Part shown: positions 1 to 8,615 of the stretch, one piece after another | Position numbering within the stretch: position 1 is the stretch's first letter | Layout of the letters: every line of letters starts with the position of its first letter | Assembly: GCA_020024635.1 (NCBI GenBank) | Contig: JAHHTL010000019.1 | Coordinates: 1-43,855, forward strand | Origin: Ruminococcus sp. | GTDB taxonomy: Bacteria > Bacillota > Clostridia > Lachnospirales > Lachnospiraceae | Direction of reading: 5' to 3' | DNA length: 43,855 nt | Program-made: the position numbers and the translations under genes | Notes under the pieces: model-generated | The model's input: the letters and a program-made list of their open reading frames with translations, nothing else | The model's database searches: none | What the model was told of the DNA's origin: nothing

Positions 1-87
1 TTCCTCTCATTTTTTCATTGTTACACAGCACAATAAATTCAGAAAAAATTTGTATTGGTTCATTCCTTAGTAATTATAGTTACAAAA

Positions 88-115
88 TCAAAAAACCAGA
101 GATTTTCCACTCTGG
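88..115 (-). terminator. Rho-independent terminator
   Basis: Read on the minus strand, a CCAGAG/CTCTGG stem (96-101 with 110-115) and an 8-nt loop are followed by six T residues. It lies about 90 bp after the stop codon of the acyltransferase gene and probably ends that transcript. The remainder of 1-201 shows no gene or other structure that I can support. Confidence 0.75.
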
Positions 116-201
116 CTTGTAAAATTATAACTAATATAATTGAATTTATATCTGAGATAGGATTCTCATTTTTTCTAAATCATCAATGATAGGACACTTT
201 A

Positions 202-1242
202 CTAATGTGTATATTGCAAAACACGTAAATATTTGCATTTTTCTAGTTTTAGAATTCCGATTGATATCAAAGTTGCAATTAAAGCAGTTAAAATAAACCC
301 TGTCACTCCTACTGGATTAGGAATCCCAAATTTATTTACAAAAATAATTAACGTTTCATAGATTGGCATATGTATACAATATATGATGGTACTCATGCTA
401 CGATACATTTTAGCATAAGGCACTTGGATATGAATATTCATTACAATCAAGGCGAAAAATAAAGCAGTTGGTGCCAAAAACATCAAACAATCTGTTGTAT
501 ATGCAAAAAAATCATATCTTCTCATATAAAAATATTCAAGCAAAAGTAACAAAAGTGATCCAACAAAACCATATCCATATACCTTTATTGATTTAGTGCC
601 TATTTTTCCATCTGCGATTATTTTTCCAATTACAATATATAAAACTGCAATAACTCCATTAAAACAAGGCTCCCCAAATACTCTTATCAATATCATGCTA
701 ATGTCATATAAACTAGATGGTAAAATATCCGGTAACACTGCACGAAATTCTGAATAAATAGTTGCTATTATATAGCAAGGAATCGTTATAAACAGCAAAC
801 TCTTATTAGATAACTTTTTTGAAAGTAAATATACCACAGCAATTCCATATACACTTGCCATGAGATACCATGATGCTGGAAAAGTAGATCTTGTCAAAAT
901 AGCATGTACTATATTCTTTATTCCATTCCAGAATCCATAGGCAAAATAGTTTCTGTAGTTGACCGTATATGGCAACAAAATGATAAACCATACCATATAA
1001 AGAATTACATATCTTTTCATCGTTGCTAAAAAAGTACTGTTCTTAATTCTTTTATCCGTTACATTATCAATTTTTCGAAATGTAAAATATCCTGAAAATA
1101 TAAAGAATACTGGAACCGCTATTCTCACAAATGGGTATGCATATCGCCCTAACAAATATGTGTGAATAGCCATTACTGTAAAAGCAAGCATCAATTTTGT
1201 TAAGTCAACCATATCATACTTGGAACTTTTATTTCTCTCCAT
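202..1242 (-). CDS. Membrane acyltransferase, acyltransferase-3 family
   Basis: This 346-residue protein is almost entirely hydrophobic, with about ten predicted membrane segments. That is the build of acyltransferase-3 family enzymes, which transfer acetyl or other acyl groups to sugars or polymers at the cell surface. The first helix carries the family-type histidine in a MAIHTYL context (around residue 26), followed by a VPVFFIFSGYF segment typical of the family. The start is supported by a TAAAGGAG ribosome binding site. It lies 72 bp downstream of the response regulator gene on the same strand with no visible terminator between them, so co-transcription is possible. The acyl acceptor cannot be read from the sequence. 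A role in modifying the envelope beside a peptide/lipid-drug exporter module is inference only. Confidence 0.8.
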   Translation of the reverse strand: MERNKSSKYDMVDLTKLMLAFTVMAIHTYLLGRYAYPFVRIAVPVFFIFSGYFTFRKIDNVTDKRIKNSTFLATMKRYVILYMVWFIILLPYTVNYRNYFAYGFWNGIKNIVHAILTRSTFPASWYLMASVYGIAVVYLLSKKLSNKSLLFITIPCYIIATIYSEFRAVLPDILPSSLYDISMILIRVFGEPCFNGVIAVLYIVIGKIIADGKIGTKSIKVYGYGFVGSLLLLLLEYFYMRRYDFFAYTTDCLMFLAPTALFFALIVMNIHIQVPYAKMYRSMSTIIYCIHMPIYETLIIFVNKFGIPNPVGVTGFILTALIATLISIGILKLEKCKYLRVLQYTH

Positions 1243-1314
1243 TATCTGTTTTCTCCTTTAATTCTCAAGTATTGATGCTACCACATTAATATATCCTAGT
1301 CAAGATTAAGTGTT

Positions 1315-1938
1315 TCATCTATGCCTATAATAAAAGACTGCAATCTGTGTTCGATCTCTTAGTTTTAGCTTTTCTAATATAACACTGATATAATTCCGTA
1401 TCGTACCTTCGCTCAGAAAAAGTTTTTCTGATATTTCTTTGTTATTAAGTCCCTGAGAAATGAATTCAATAATCGTATACTCCTGGCCACTTATTCCTTT
1501 TTCCTCATACAAAAAAGAAGGACTTTCTTTTTTTAATAACTTTGGAAGTTTTGATGTGATTTCATTTCCAAATACGGTTTGTCCCGCATACACCGCCCTT
1601 ATAGCTGGCACAATGTTCGCATAATCTTGTTTTAATATGTAACCTTTTGCTCCATATCTTAACGCTTTTACAATATATTCATCGTCTAGAAATGTTGTTA
1701 ATAAAAGGATGTTGGCATCTTGATGTGTTTCCAGTATTTTTCTTGTGGCATCTAGACCGTCCATGTTTTTCATTCGAATATCCATAAGAAGCACATCTGG
1801 ACAAGTTGCTTCATATAATCTGACTGCTTCTTCTCCATCCTTTCCTACAAATGGGACAAAAAAATCTTCTTCTGCTTCCAATATTATTTTTAAAGAATTT
1901 GTTACAAGAATGTCATCATCTACTACAAGTATATTCAT
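1315..1938 (-). CDS. NarL/LuxR-type response regulator
   Basis: This 207-residue protein has a receiver domain (residues 1-120) with acidic residues VVDDD near the N-terminus, the phosphoacceptor Asp53 in LLMDIRM and a conserved Lys in the ILKQD stretch. A C-terminal LuxR/GerE-type helix-turn-helix follows (about 148-200, with GLNNKEISEKLFLSEGTIRN). The length is normal for NarL/DesR/LnrK-type regulators. Its start overlaps the 3' end of the histidine kinase gene by 23 bp, showing translational coupling, and the kinase is its obvious partner. It probably binds the palindrome at 3097-3112 between the divergent promoters and controls the neighbouring ABC exporter; this target is inferred from position. 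Confidence 0.93.
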   Translation of the reverse strand: MNILVVDDDILVTNSLKIILEAEEDFFVPFVGKDGEEAVRLYEATCPDVLLMDIRMKNMDGLDATRKILETHQDANILLLTTFLDDEYIVKALRYGAKGYILKQDYANIVPAIRAVYAGQTVFGNEITSKLPKLLKKESPSFLYEEKGISGQEYTIIEFISQGLNNKEISEKLFLSEGTIRNYISVILEKLKLRDRTQIAVFYYRHR

Positions 1939-3016
1939 CTTTTTCCCTCACCTGCGTTTTTGGAACAGTGATAAAAATTTTAAACCCACTATCCACAACA
2001 AAATTTACAGTTCCTTTCAATACATTTACACGTTCTTTCATATTTTCAAGCCCCATCCCATGGTCTTTCGTGTTTACTTTTGTACCATTATCTATGATAA
2101 CAAGTTGATACAGATACGGATGCTCTCGAATGGTAATGTCCACCTTTGTCGCATCACTGTGCCTTGCCACATTTGAAAGAGCTTCTTTTATTATTGATAT
2201 AAACGAATATTTTATAGTCGATGGCACTCCAACTCCCATATCATAATGCAAAGTTACTGGGCAAAAGGAAAATCCATCGACGAGATCATTTACCACCTCT
2301 TTCAAATTAACAGACTCATCTCGAAGATCATGGACGCTTGCTCTGATATTGTCCATTGCACTGTTTAAAGTTGTACTTAAATCCTCTAACACACCAGTTA
2401 AATTTTCTTGTTTATTTACTGTCTTTAATGCACCTGTCATTAAAATTGATCGGGAGAGCATATGTCCCACATTGTCATGAATATCTCTGGCTATCCTATT
2501 TCTTTCTTTTAATGTAGCCGTATAAATTTGATAATTCTGATTCTCAATCAACGTTTTATTTTTTTCTTTCAAAAGTAATGTTCGTTCACAACTATCATCC
2601 CTGCTTTTTCTATACACATTTCGAAGCGCATCCATCTTTACTGATTTGTGATACAGATACAATGCGAAAGACATCCCAAAAAAACTCACCCAAAACATGG
2701 GTTGCTCCATAGCGCCTCTCCAAGAAATAAATAGAAGAATCAAGGACTGTATCACTGCTAAAATATATTTTTTCCTTTTACATAGGAGGTAAAATATAAC
2801 TGGGAAAAAGCACACCGCAGATAGATTGCCAAAAGTTCCAATGCCATAACATACCAGCATTATATATAAAATGTAGTTGTTCATAAAATAATATTCCACG
2901 CAGATTAATATAACCGTCATAAGCGTAAAACAGATGAACGCTAAATCCAGTCGAATAAAAAACAAATTGAAACTAGCGAAAATCACAAGAACAATCATAT
3001 CACAAAGATACTGCAT
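1916..3016 (-). CDS. Sensor histidine kinase, DesK/NarL (HisKA_3) family
   Basis: This 366-residue kinase has an N-terminal half of about five membrane helices (roughly residues 5-125) with no large extracellular domain, as in intramembrane-sensing kinases. A coiled linker is followed by the HisKA_3 dimerisation box RIARDIHDNVGH with phosphoacceptor His180. The ATPase domain follows, with an N box near residue 280 (KEALSNVARHS) and a G box (DNG ... GMGLENM). Translation starts behind a GGGAGGAAG site. The architecture matches kinases that sense membrane or lipid perturbation (DesK, LiaS, LnrJ). Pairing with the overlapping response regulator is certain from gene order; the stimulus is not known. 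Confidence 0.92.
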   Translation of the reverse strand: MQYLCDMIVLVIFASFNLFFIRLDLAFICFTLMTVILICVEYYFMNNYILYIMLVCYGIGTFGNLSAVCFFPVIFYLLCKRKKYILAVIQSLILLFISWRGAMEQPMFWVSFFGMSFALYLYHKSVKMDALRNVYRKSRDDSCERTLLLKEKNKTLIENQNYQIYTATLKERNRIARDIHDNVGHMLSRSILMTGALKTVNKQENLTGVLEDLSTTLNSAMDNIRASVHDLRDESVNLKEVVNDLVDGFSFCPVTLHYDMGVGVPSTIKYSFISIIKEALSNVARHSDATKVDITIREHPYLYQLVIIDNGTKVNTKDHGMGLENMKERVNVLKGTVNFVVDSGFKIFITVPKTQVREKDEYTCSR

Positions 3017-3052
3017 TTTGCTTCCTCCCTCTTTTGAATGTTTCTACGAATA

Positions 3053-3082
3053 ATTATAGCAGAGTCTTAAGCTTTCATACAA
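3053..3082 (-). promoter_or_regulatory. Promoter of the kinase/regulator genes
   Basis: On the minus strand a TTGTAT box (3077-3082) and a perfect TATAAT box (3053-3058) are separated by 18 bp, and lie just upstream of the kinase ribosome binding site. The -35 box is weak, which suits an activated promoter. Confidence 0.6.
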
Positions 3083-3096
3083 ACAAAAACAGAAAA

Positions 3097-3112
3097 TATG
3101 ACATTTGTCATA
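3097..3112. promoter_or_regulatory. Perfect 16-bp palindrome, likely response-regulator operator
   Basis: TATGACA-TT-TGTCATA is a perfect inverted repeat with 7-bp arms. It is separated by exactly 14 bp from the -35 box on each side (3077-3082 on the minus strand and 3127-3132 on the plus strand). A dimeric NarL-family regulator bound here could act on both promoters. A degenerate half-site (TATGAC) recurs at about 3118. Confidence 0.6.
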
Positions 3113-3126
3113 GTGGAATATGACCA

Positions 3127-3155
3127 TTGACACTGGAACAATGCACGACAATATT
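3127..3155 (+). promoter_or_regulatory. Promoter of the ABC exporter operon
   Basis: A consensus TTGACA (3127-3132) is followed after 17 bp by AATATT (3150-3155), about 45 bp upstream of the ATPase gene start. The -10 box is only a 4/6 match. Confidence 0.55.
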
Positions 3156-3200
3156 TTATGATAAAGGTATCTTAAATAGAAACATTCGTAAAGGAGATTA

Positions 3201-4133
3201 ATGATGATAAAAGTAGAAAATCTTGTTAAAAGATACGGAGATGTCCTCGCTCTAGATCATTTGAATCTTTCCATTCAGGAAGGAGAAATTTTTGGACTTC
3301 TCGGCCCAAACGGTTCTGGAAAAACTACAGCTATAAACTGCATGCTTTCCCTCCTAACTTATGATCGAGGTACCATTAAAATCATGGGAGAAGAAATGAC
3401 ACCGGAAAATTATAATATGAAACGCAAAATTGGGATTGTCCCACAAGATATTGCCGTATTAGATGCTCTTACTGTATATGAAAATGTAGATTATTTTTGT
3501 GGCTTATACATAACAGACAAACAGAAACGAAAAGAATTTGTTACAGAAGCTTTGAAATTTGTTTCCCTTACAGAGTATGCCAAAAAAAAGCCAAAAAAAC
3601 TCTCTGGCGGACTAAAAAGGCGTCTAAACATTGCCTGTGGGATTGCACATAGACCAAAGTTGCTTATTCTTGACGAACCTACCGTTGCTGTAGATCCACA
3701 AAGTCGAAACAATATTCTAGAAGGAATTTTAAAACTAAACGAAGAAGGAACAACGATTGTATATACCTCTCATTACATGGAAGAAGTGGAGCAACTCTGT
3801 TCTAGAATTGCCATAATGGACCACGGTAGTGTAATTGCATCTGGTACAAAGGATGAACTGAAAAACATGATAAAAACAGGGATGACTGTCACGGTAAGTG
3901 ATGTAATTCTAAATGCCGATCATGTAAACGCTATAAAGAACTTGCCGGAAGCATTTGAAGCAACATACAATCATGAAAAATTAAGCGTAAAATTTTCTAA
4001 AAATTATGGTAGTACTATGTCTGTACTAAAATACTTGTCCGACCAAGGCATTCCTTTTTCCAACGTCGTTTCAACGCAACCGACACTAAATGATGTTTTT
4101 CTTGAATTGACCGGAAAAGAATTAAGAGATTAG
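3201..4133 (+). CDS. ABC-2 exporter ATP-binding protein (LnrL/CcmA-like)
   Basis: This 310-residue ATPase energises the two membrane proteins encoded immediately downstream. It has a Walker A motif GPNGSGKT (about residues 35-42), a signature LSGGLKRRL, a Walker B LLILDEPT and the switch histidine in YTSHYMEE. The C-terminal 90 residues beyond the ATPase core are typical of drug and lantibiotic exporter subunits such as DrrA and LnrL. Two consecutive ATG codons (3201 and 3204) follow an AAAGGAG site, and the second has the better spacing. It is the first gene of a plus-strand ABC operon divergent from the two-component pair. Export of amphipathic antibiotics or lipids is inferred from the family and the gene order. 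Confidence 0.93.
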   Translation: MMIKVENLVKRYGDVLALDHLNLSIQEGEIFGLLGPNGSGKTTAINCMLSLLTYDRGTIKIMGEEMTPENYNMKRKIGIVPQDIAVLDALTVYENVDYFCGLYITDKQKRKEFVTEALKFVSLTEYAKKKPKKLSGGLKRRLNIACGIAHRPKLLILDEPTVAVDPQSRNNILEGILKLNEEGTTIVYTSHYMEEVEQLCSRIAIMDHGSVIASGTKDELKNMIKTGMTVTVSDVILNADHVNAIKNLPEAFEATYNHEKLSVKFSKNYGSTMSVLKYLSDQGIPFSNVVSTQPTLNDVFLELTGKELRD

Positions 4134-4143
4134 GGGGAATCTT

Positions 4144-5316
4144 ATGCTGCATTTAATTAGAAATTCACTGAAAATAAAATTAAAAACTCCATACATCGTG
4201 TTTTGGCCCATGCTCTTTCCTCTCATCATGGCAACGCTATTTTATGTCGCATTAAACGATCTTGACGAAGGGAAGTTTGAAACGATACCTGTTTGTGTTG
4301 TTGAAGTAGAAGGCGAAAAAGAAGGAATGCAATCTATCATTTTCAAAGAATTTTTAAAAGTTATGGAGAATGATTCCTCTGATATGCCTATTATCGACGT
4401 AAAATATAAGAACGAAAAGGATGCCTTAGCTGCATTAGAAAATCAGGAGATAAAAGGAATTTTCTATTCCGGAGAAACCATTAAACTTACACTTTTTCAA
4501 GACGGATATGGAGAAAGTATCTTAAAATCCATTTATGAAGGTTTTGTCCAGAATTACGATACAATGGAACGTATTGTCACAAGCTCAAGCTTAACACCTA
4601 ATTTCACAGACGAAAAGTTACATACTCTGATTACAAATTTCACCAAAGATACAAGAACCACATTTGTACAAGATTGCACGTTTCGTGGGAATTCTTTGAA
4701 AATCACTTCCTCCTTTTTCTATGCGCTCATTGGTATGTCCTGCTTATATGGATGCTTTATCGGACTTAGCTGTACAGACATCCTTCAGGCAAACCTATCA
4801 AAAGCAGCGATTAGATGTAGTGTGGCACCTGTTCATAAGCTAAAACTGATTCTATCCGAAATGGCTGCATCATTTGGACTTCATTTTGCAAATGTGATTC
4901 TATTACTTATTTACCTTAGATATTTTCTTAAAATCAGTCTCACTGGAAATCTTCCGATGATGCTTCTAGTGGTCTTCTTTGGAAGTCTGATTGGTGTTTC
5001 CCTTGGTATTTTTATAGGAAGTTTAAAAAGCAAAAGCGAAGATATGAAAGTCGGAATTCTTCTGGTAACCAGTATGTCCTTTTCTTTTCTTGCCGGACTT
5101 ATGAACAATCAGATGAAATATCTTGTAGAAAAAAAGTTTCCTTTGCTTAACCGAATCAATCCCGCAGCACTAATTTCTGATGCCATGTATTGTCTCAACA
5201 TCTATGAAGATACCATGCGTTTTACCACAGATATCATTTTACTATTTGTGATCTCATTTTTTCTAATTCTAGCTGCATTTATTTCTGTAAGGAGGGTACG
5301 TTATGACAGTCTTTAA
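4144..5316 (+). CDS. ABC-2 type permease subunit (LnrM-like)
   Basis: This 390-residue membrane protein has the ABC-2 permease layout: one N-terminal helix (about 18-38), a large extracytoplasmic domain (about 40-180), then five hydrophobic helices to the C-terminus. The periplasmic-type domain has the 'I-P-V-x-V-V-E' strand that follows the first helix in YhgE/DrrB-related permeases. It begins 10 bp after the ATPase gene and its end overlaps the start of the next permease by 14 bp. The two permeases are expected to form a heterodimer. The transported compound cannot be deduced. Confidence 0.88.
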   Translation: MLHLIRNSLKIKLKTPYIVFWPMLFPLIMATLFYVALNDLDEGKFETIPVCVVEVEGEKEGMQSIIFKEFLKVMENDSSDMPIIDVKYKNEKDALAALENQEIKGIFYSGETIKLTLFQDGYGESILKSIYEGFVQNYDTMERIVTSSSLTPNFTDEKLHTLITNFTKDTRTTFVQDCTFRGNSLKITSSFFYALIGMSCLYGCFIGLSCTDILQANLSKAAIRCSVAPVHKLKLILSEMAASFGLHFANVILLLIYLRYFLKISLTGNLPMMLLVVFFGSLIGVSLGIFIGSLKSKSEDMKVGILLVTSMSFSFLAGLMNNQMKYLVEKKFPLLNRINPAALISDAMYCLNIYEDTMRFTTDIILLFVISFFLILAAFISVRRVRYDSL

Positions 5317-6457
5317 AGCATGCATAAAAATAGCCAAAAGCAAATGCTCTATCACACTGCTATACCTTTTGATTTTTACTGCTTTGTTGATTGGTTTCCA
5401 AAAATCAGATTCTTCCCACTCGGAAGATATGTTTCAAGATCGTTCGGTAAAGATCGGAATCATAGATGAAGATCAAGGACCTTTGGCAAAAGGACTCTAC
5501 CATTATCTTTCAAAAAACAATCAAGTCTCCTATGAAAAAAACGACACCTCTGTCCTACAAGAGAAAATGTATTATAGAGATTTAGAGTATCTTATTTGGA
5601 TTCCTGAGAACTTTGTGGAAAACTGTTTGCAGGGGACAAATTCACTAAAAGTAATGGCCATTCCTGAAGAAATGACCGGAAGCTATATGGCTTCCAAAGT
5701 GAATTCTTATATGTCAAGTGCAAAATTATTTTATAACGCAGGGTTTTCCATTGATGAAATCGTTGAGAACATAGATCAATATGAAAAGCCAGAGATTTTA
5801 TATTCACACCCAAAAACGAATACTGGTTATCAAACGTTCCAAATTGGAATGGTTTTTCTTCCATATATTTTAATGGGAATCCTTTTTTTCACCTTTTCAA
5901 GTATCTTAATTACCTTCAATCAAAGCACATTACAGCAACGCTGCCAAGCTGCTCCACTTACGCCCACAAAGAAAAGTATACAGATGCTTCTAGCACTTTC
6001 GCTTTATTCCTTTCTTTTGTGGAGTATCATCATACTAGTAGAATTGCTAATCTTTGGAAAAACATTTTTAAAAACGCCACACCTAATGTATTATGTAATG
6101 AATGCATTTGTGCTTCTTATTGTTGTAATGTCTTTGGCCTATCTCATAGGTTCTTCTATAAAAAATATAAATTCAACTTCTGTTGTGATCAATGTTGTTT
6201 CTCTTTCCATGAGTTTTCTATGTGGAGTGTTTGTTAATCTAGAACTATTGCCAACAAAAGTTATCAAAATCGCCATGTTTTTACCGATTTATTGGTATGA
6301 AAAATCATGCCAACTACTTAGAACATACGGTACATTAAATAGTGGCATGAAAATAAATTTTTATAAATATCAAGGGATCCAACTTCTATTTGCAATCGCA
6401 TTTATCATGATTGCCCTTGTCATCGTTAAAAATAGAAGAATCTTGTCCCGGCACTAA
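5303..6457 (+). CDS. ABC-2 type permease subunit (LnrN-like)
   Basis: This is the second, 384-residue ABC-2 permease of the exporter. It has an N-terminal helix (about 13-30), an extracytoplasmic domain beginning with the VKIGIIDEDQGPLA strand, and C-terminal helices from about residue 185 onward. The start at 5303 follows a strong AGGAGG site located inside the preceding gene. Its last 72 bp overlap, tail to tail, the 3' end of the cation diffusion facilitator gene on the other strand. ATPase plus two ABC-2 permeases beside a DesK/NarL pair is the Lnr (linearmycin-resistance) order, except that here the regulators are divergent. Confidence 0.88.
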   Translation: MTVFKACIKIAKSKCSITLLYLLIFTALLIGFQKSDSSHSEDMFQDRSVKIGIIDEDQGPLAKGLYHYLSKNNQVSYEKNDTSVLQEKMYYRDLEYLIWIPENFVENCLQGTNSLKVMAIPEEMTGSYMASKVNSYMSSAKLFYNAGFSIDEIVENIDQYEKPEILYSHPKTNTGYQTFQIGMVFLPYILMGILFFTFSSILITFNQSTLQQRCQAAPLTPTKKSIQMLLALSLYSFLLWSIIILVELLIFGKTFLKTPHLMYYVMNAFVLLIVVMSLAYLIGSSIKNINSTSVVINVVSLSMSFLCGVFVNLELLPTKVIKIAMFLPIYWYEKSCQLLRTYGTLNSGMKINFYKYQGIQLLFAIAFIMIALVIVKNRRILSRH

Positions 6458-7333
6458 AATCAATTCACAAGTACACTCTTTGTAGTGTTCTTGTGATTTT
6501 TGATTTACAAGTTTCAATGCGCTTTCCAAATCAGAAATATACATACTTTCTGTTTCAATTTGAAAATAAATTGCAATCCACAAATGCCGACCTGTTTTCG
6601 TTACATCGTAAAAAACAGGAACAAATCCATATTCTTCTAGAATAGGATTACACAATTCCTTCATTTCATTAACAAGTGTTTCTTCAGGCGAAAACAGAAA
6701 TATATCTTTGATTGCTGCCCATAAAATTTTAAGACTTTCCGGAAGCGTAAAGGCCATAACAACTACAGCTACCATCTGATCAAAATACGGTGCTGTAAAC
6801 GAAAGAGCCGTTTTTTCTAGGTATCTTGACAAAAAAAATGCAAAAGACATTCCGAAACTATATATAACATCAATCTTCCACCCTAATAATTCTGCTTTGA
6901 TAGTAGGGGAAGCTAGATTTTTATTCTGTCTTTTCATAATGAAAAAAATCACAGCACTGGCTATTCCTAGGAAAAACTGAAAAACAGAAATCTCTGTATT
7001 ATCTACAGGATTTCCTCCCGATAACGCTGAGCCAATGACTTGTGCAGAAACTCCCATTGTTACTGCCAGCATCATCGTCCCTTTTATAATCACAAAAATG
7101 GACTCAATTTGAAAATATCCATAAGGGTGTTTTTCTGAAACCGGTTTATGAAACAATGGGGTTAAAAATAAAAGTAACGCAATAAAAACCAATTCCGAAG
7201 CATCATAAACCGCATCAGTTAATGCGGATTGTGAATGACTGTATATGGAAAAAATAAATTCTGCAATCGCAAATAAAAGTCCTGAAAAAAAGGATAGCAA
7301 TAAAACTTGTTTTTCTTTTTGTTCTGTAATCAT
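6386..7333 (-). CDS. Atypical cation diffusion facilitator transporter
   Basis: This 315-residue protein has six predicted membrane helices (about 10-215) and a C-terminal cytoplasmic domain of the cation diffusion facilitator fold. These proteins expel divalent metal by proton antiport. In helix 2 the two metal ligands are present as DAVYD (around residues 40-44). In helix 5 the canonical HxxxD pair reads G-W-K-I-D (AELLGWKID), so the histidine is replaced by glycine and only the aspartate remains. The C-terminus ends in a His/Cys-rich tail, HDKCDCK. It lies 16 bp downstream of the antiporter and should share its fluoride-riboswitch leader. Substrate is uncertain; a non-zinc cation is plausible given the altered site. 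Confidence 0.85.
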   Translation of the reverse strand: MITEQKEKQVLLLSFFSGLLFAIAEFIFSIYSHSQSALTDAVYDASELVFIALLLFLTPLFHKPVSEKHPYGYFQIESIFVIIKGTMMLAVTMGVSAQVIGSALSGGNPVDNTEISVFQFFLGIASAVIFFIMKRQNKNLASPTIKAELLGWKIDVIYSFGMSFAFFLSRYLEKTALSFTAPYFDQMVAVVVMAFTLPESLKILWAAIKDIFLFSPEETLVNEMKELCNPILEEYGFVPVFYDVTKTGRHLWIAIYFQIETESMYISDLESALKLVNQKSQEHYKECTCELILVPGQDSSIFNDDKGNHDKCDCK

Positions 7334-7349
7334 CGGACCTACCTTTCTT

Positions 7350-8537
7350 TTAGTTCTGCAAGTTCGTATTTAATAATCGTTTATAGCTTGCCTCAATTCC
7401 AAAAGCACCAAGAGGTGCCGTAAGAAGAATTGCAACAACAGCTACGGTCAACACCATATTACCACAAGACAACCCCATTGCCAATGGAACTCCACCAATT
7501 GCCGCTTGCACAGTAGCTTTTGGACAATAAGCGATCATACAAAACAATCGTTCTTTCCATGTCAGTACTGTCTTAAGTAAGCACAAAAACACCCCTAACA
7601 TTCTAAAGGCAAGAACCCAGAAAAGTAAGATAATTGACCGAAAACCTGCTGTCCCTGCATCTGTGATATCAACCGTTGCCCCTACCAATACGAATAATAT
7701 AATTTCAGCAGCTACCCATAATTTATTGAATTTTAGAGATAATCTCTTAGCTACAGCTGTTCTTTTCCTTTTCATTGAAATCCCTATGGCCATAACTGAA
7801 ATCATCGCCGAAAACGGAATCCTTACCGAAAACTTGTCTTCTACTGTTACGAATATAAATGCCATACATAAAAGTATAATCACTTTTGCTGTATCTCGTA
7901 TGTGTATTTTTTCAAAATATTTTGCCAGCATGCTGCCAGTAAAAAATCCAATAAGAATACCAACTACAATAGAAAGTGGAATATGAATAAAACTTTGTAT
8001 TGATACCCGCTCTCCTTTTGCCAGTCCTGTAAAGGCGGTAAACATAACGATGACAAATACATCATCCACAGATGCTCCCGCAAGAATCAATTGTGGAATA
8101 CGATGTTCCATACCATATCCTTCTTCCATCAGTTTGATCATTTTCGGAACAATTACTGCCGGTGAAACAGCGCCTACAACCGCTCCCATGATTGCCGCAT
8201 CTAGCAAAGAGATTCCTAACATTTTAGGCGCTAAAATCACCATTCCGATCATCTCAAAACATGCCGGAACAAAGCACATAAATATTGCTGGTCTTCCAAC
8301 CTCTTTCAAATCATTTAAATCTAAAGAAAGTCCTGCTCTCGTCAAAATAATGATCAATGCAATTTTTCTTAATTCTGTTGATATGTTCAAAAGTGATTCG
8401 TCGATCAAATTGAAAACATATGGTCCTAGGATGATTCCTGTTAAAAGCATCCCTGTTAAACTTGGAATATGTATTTTTTTACAAATCCCCCCCATTACCA
8501 TTCCTAATAACATCATCAATGCAATACTGATCAACAT
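7350..8537 (-). CDS. Cation/proton antiporter (CPA family), fluoride-riboswitch controlled
   Basis: This 395-residue protein has 11-12 membrane helices of the Na+/H+ exchanger fold. Recognisable segments are the PSLTGMLLTGIILGP helix near the N-terminus, AVSPAVIVPKM (about 125-135), the acidic pair in GASVDDVF (about 154-161) expected to carry the transported ion and proton, and CPKATVQAAIGG near the C-terminus. It lacks the C-terminal TrkA-type nucleotide-binding domain of KefB/C-type proteins. Upstream is a clear fluoride riboswitch, so expression is expected only when fluoride is present. CPA antiporters are an established gene class behind this riboswitch. Whether it moves fluoride itself or compensates for acid or cation stress is not visible. 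The start follows a TAGGAGG site. Confidence 0.9.
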   Translation of the reverse strand: MLISIALMMLLGMVMGGICKKIHIPSLTGMLLTGIILGPYVFNLIDESLLNISTELRKIALIIILTRAGLSLDLNDLKEVGRPAIFMCFVPACFEMIGMVILAPKMLGISLLDAAIMGAVVGAVSPAVIVPKMIKLMEEGYGMEHRIPQLILAGASVDDVFVIVMFTAFTGLAKGERVSIQSFIHIPLSIVVGILIGFFTGSMLAKYFEKIHIRDTAKVIILLCMAFIFVTVEDKFSVRIPFSAMISVMAIGISMKRKRTAVAKRLSLKFNKLWVAAEIILFVLVGATVDITDAGTAGFRSIILLFWVLAFRMLGVFLCLLKTVLTWKERLFCMIAYCPKATVQAAIGGVPLAMGLSCGNMVLTVAVVAILLTAPLGAFGIEASYKRLLNTNLQN

Positions 8538-8570
8538 TTTACAACCTCCTATTTTAGAATCGATTTAGAC

Positions 8571-8615
8571 ACAAAAAGCTGATGATTTCTGCATCAAAAG
8601 CAGAAGTCATCAGCT
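8571..8615 (-). terminator. Riboswitch-controlled terminator
   Basis: On the minus strand the 3' part of the fluoride aptamer (AGCTGATGA, CTTCTGC; 8600-8615) pairs with GCAGAA and ATCATCAGCT (8577-8595), followed by TTTTTG. The same bases form the aptamer pseudoknot and the terminator stem, so ligand binding should prevent termination. Confidence 0.88.

Noticed and set aside
1745..2176. 143-residue plus-strand open frame opposite the two-component genes
   Set aside because: It lies antisense to two clearly conserved coding regions and shows no recognisable domain.
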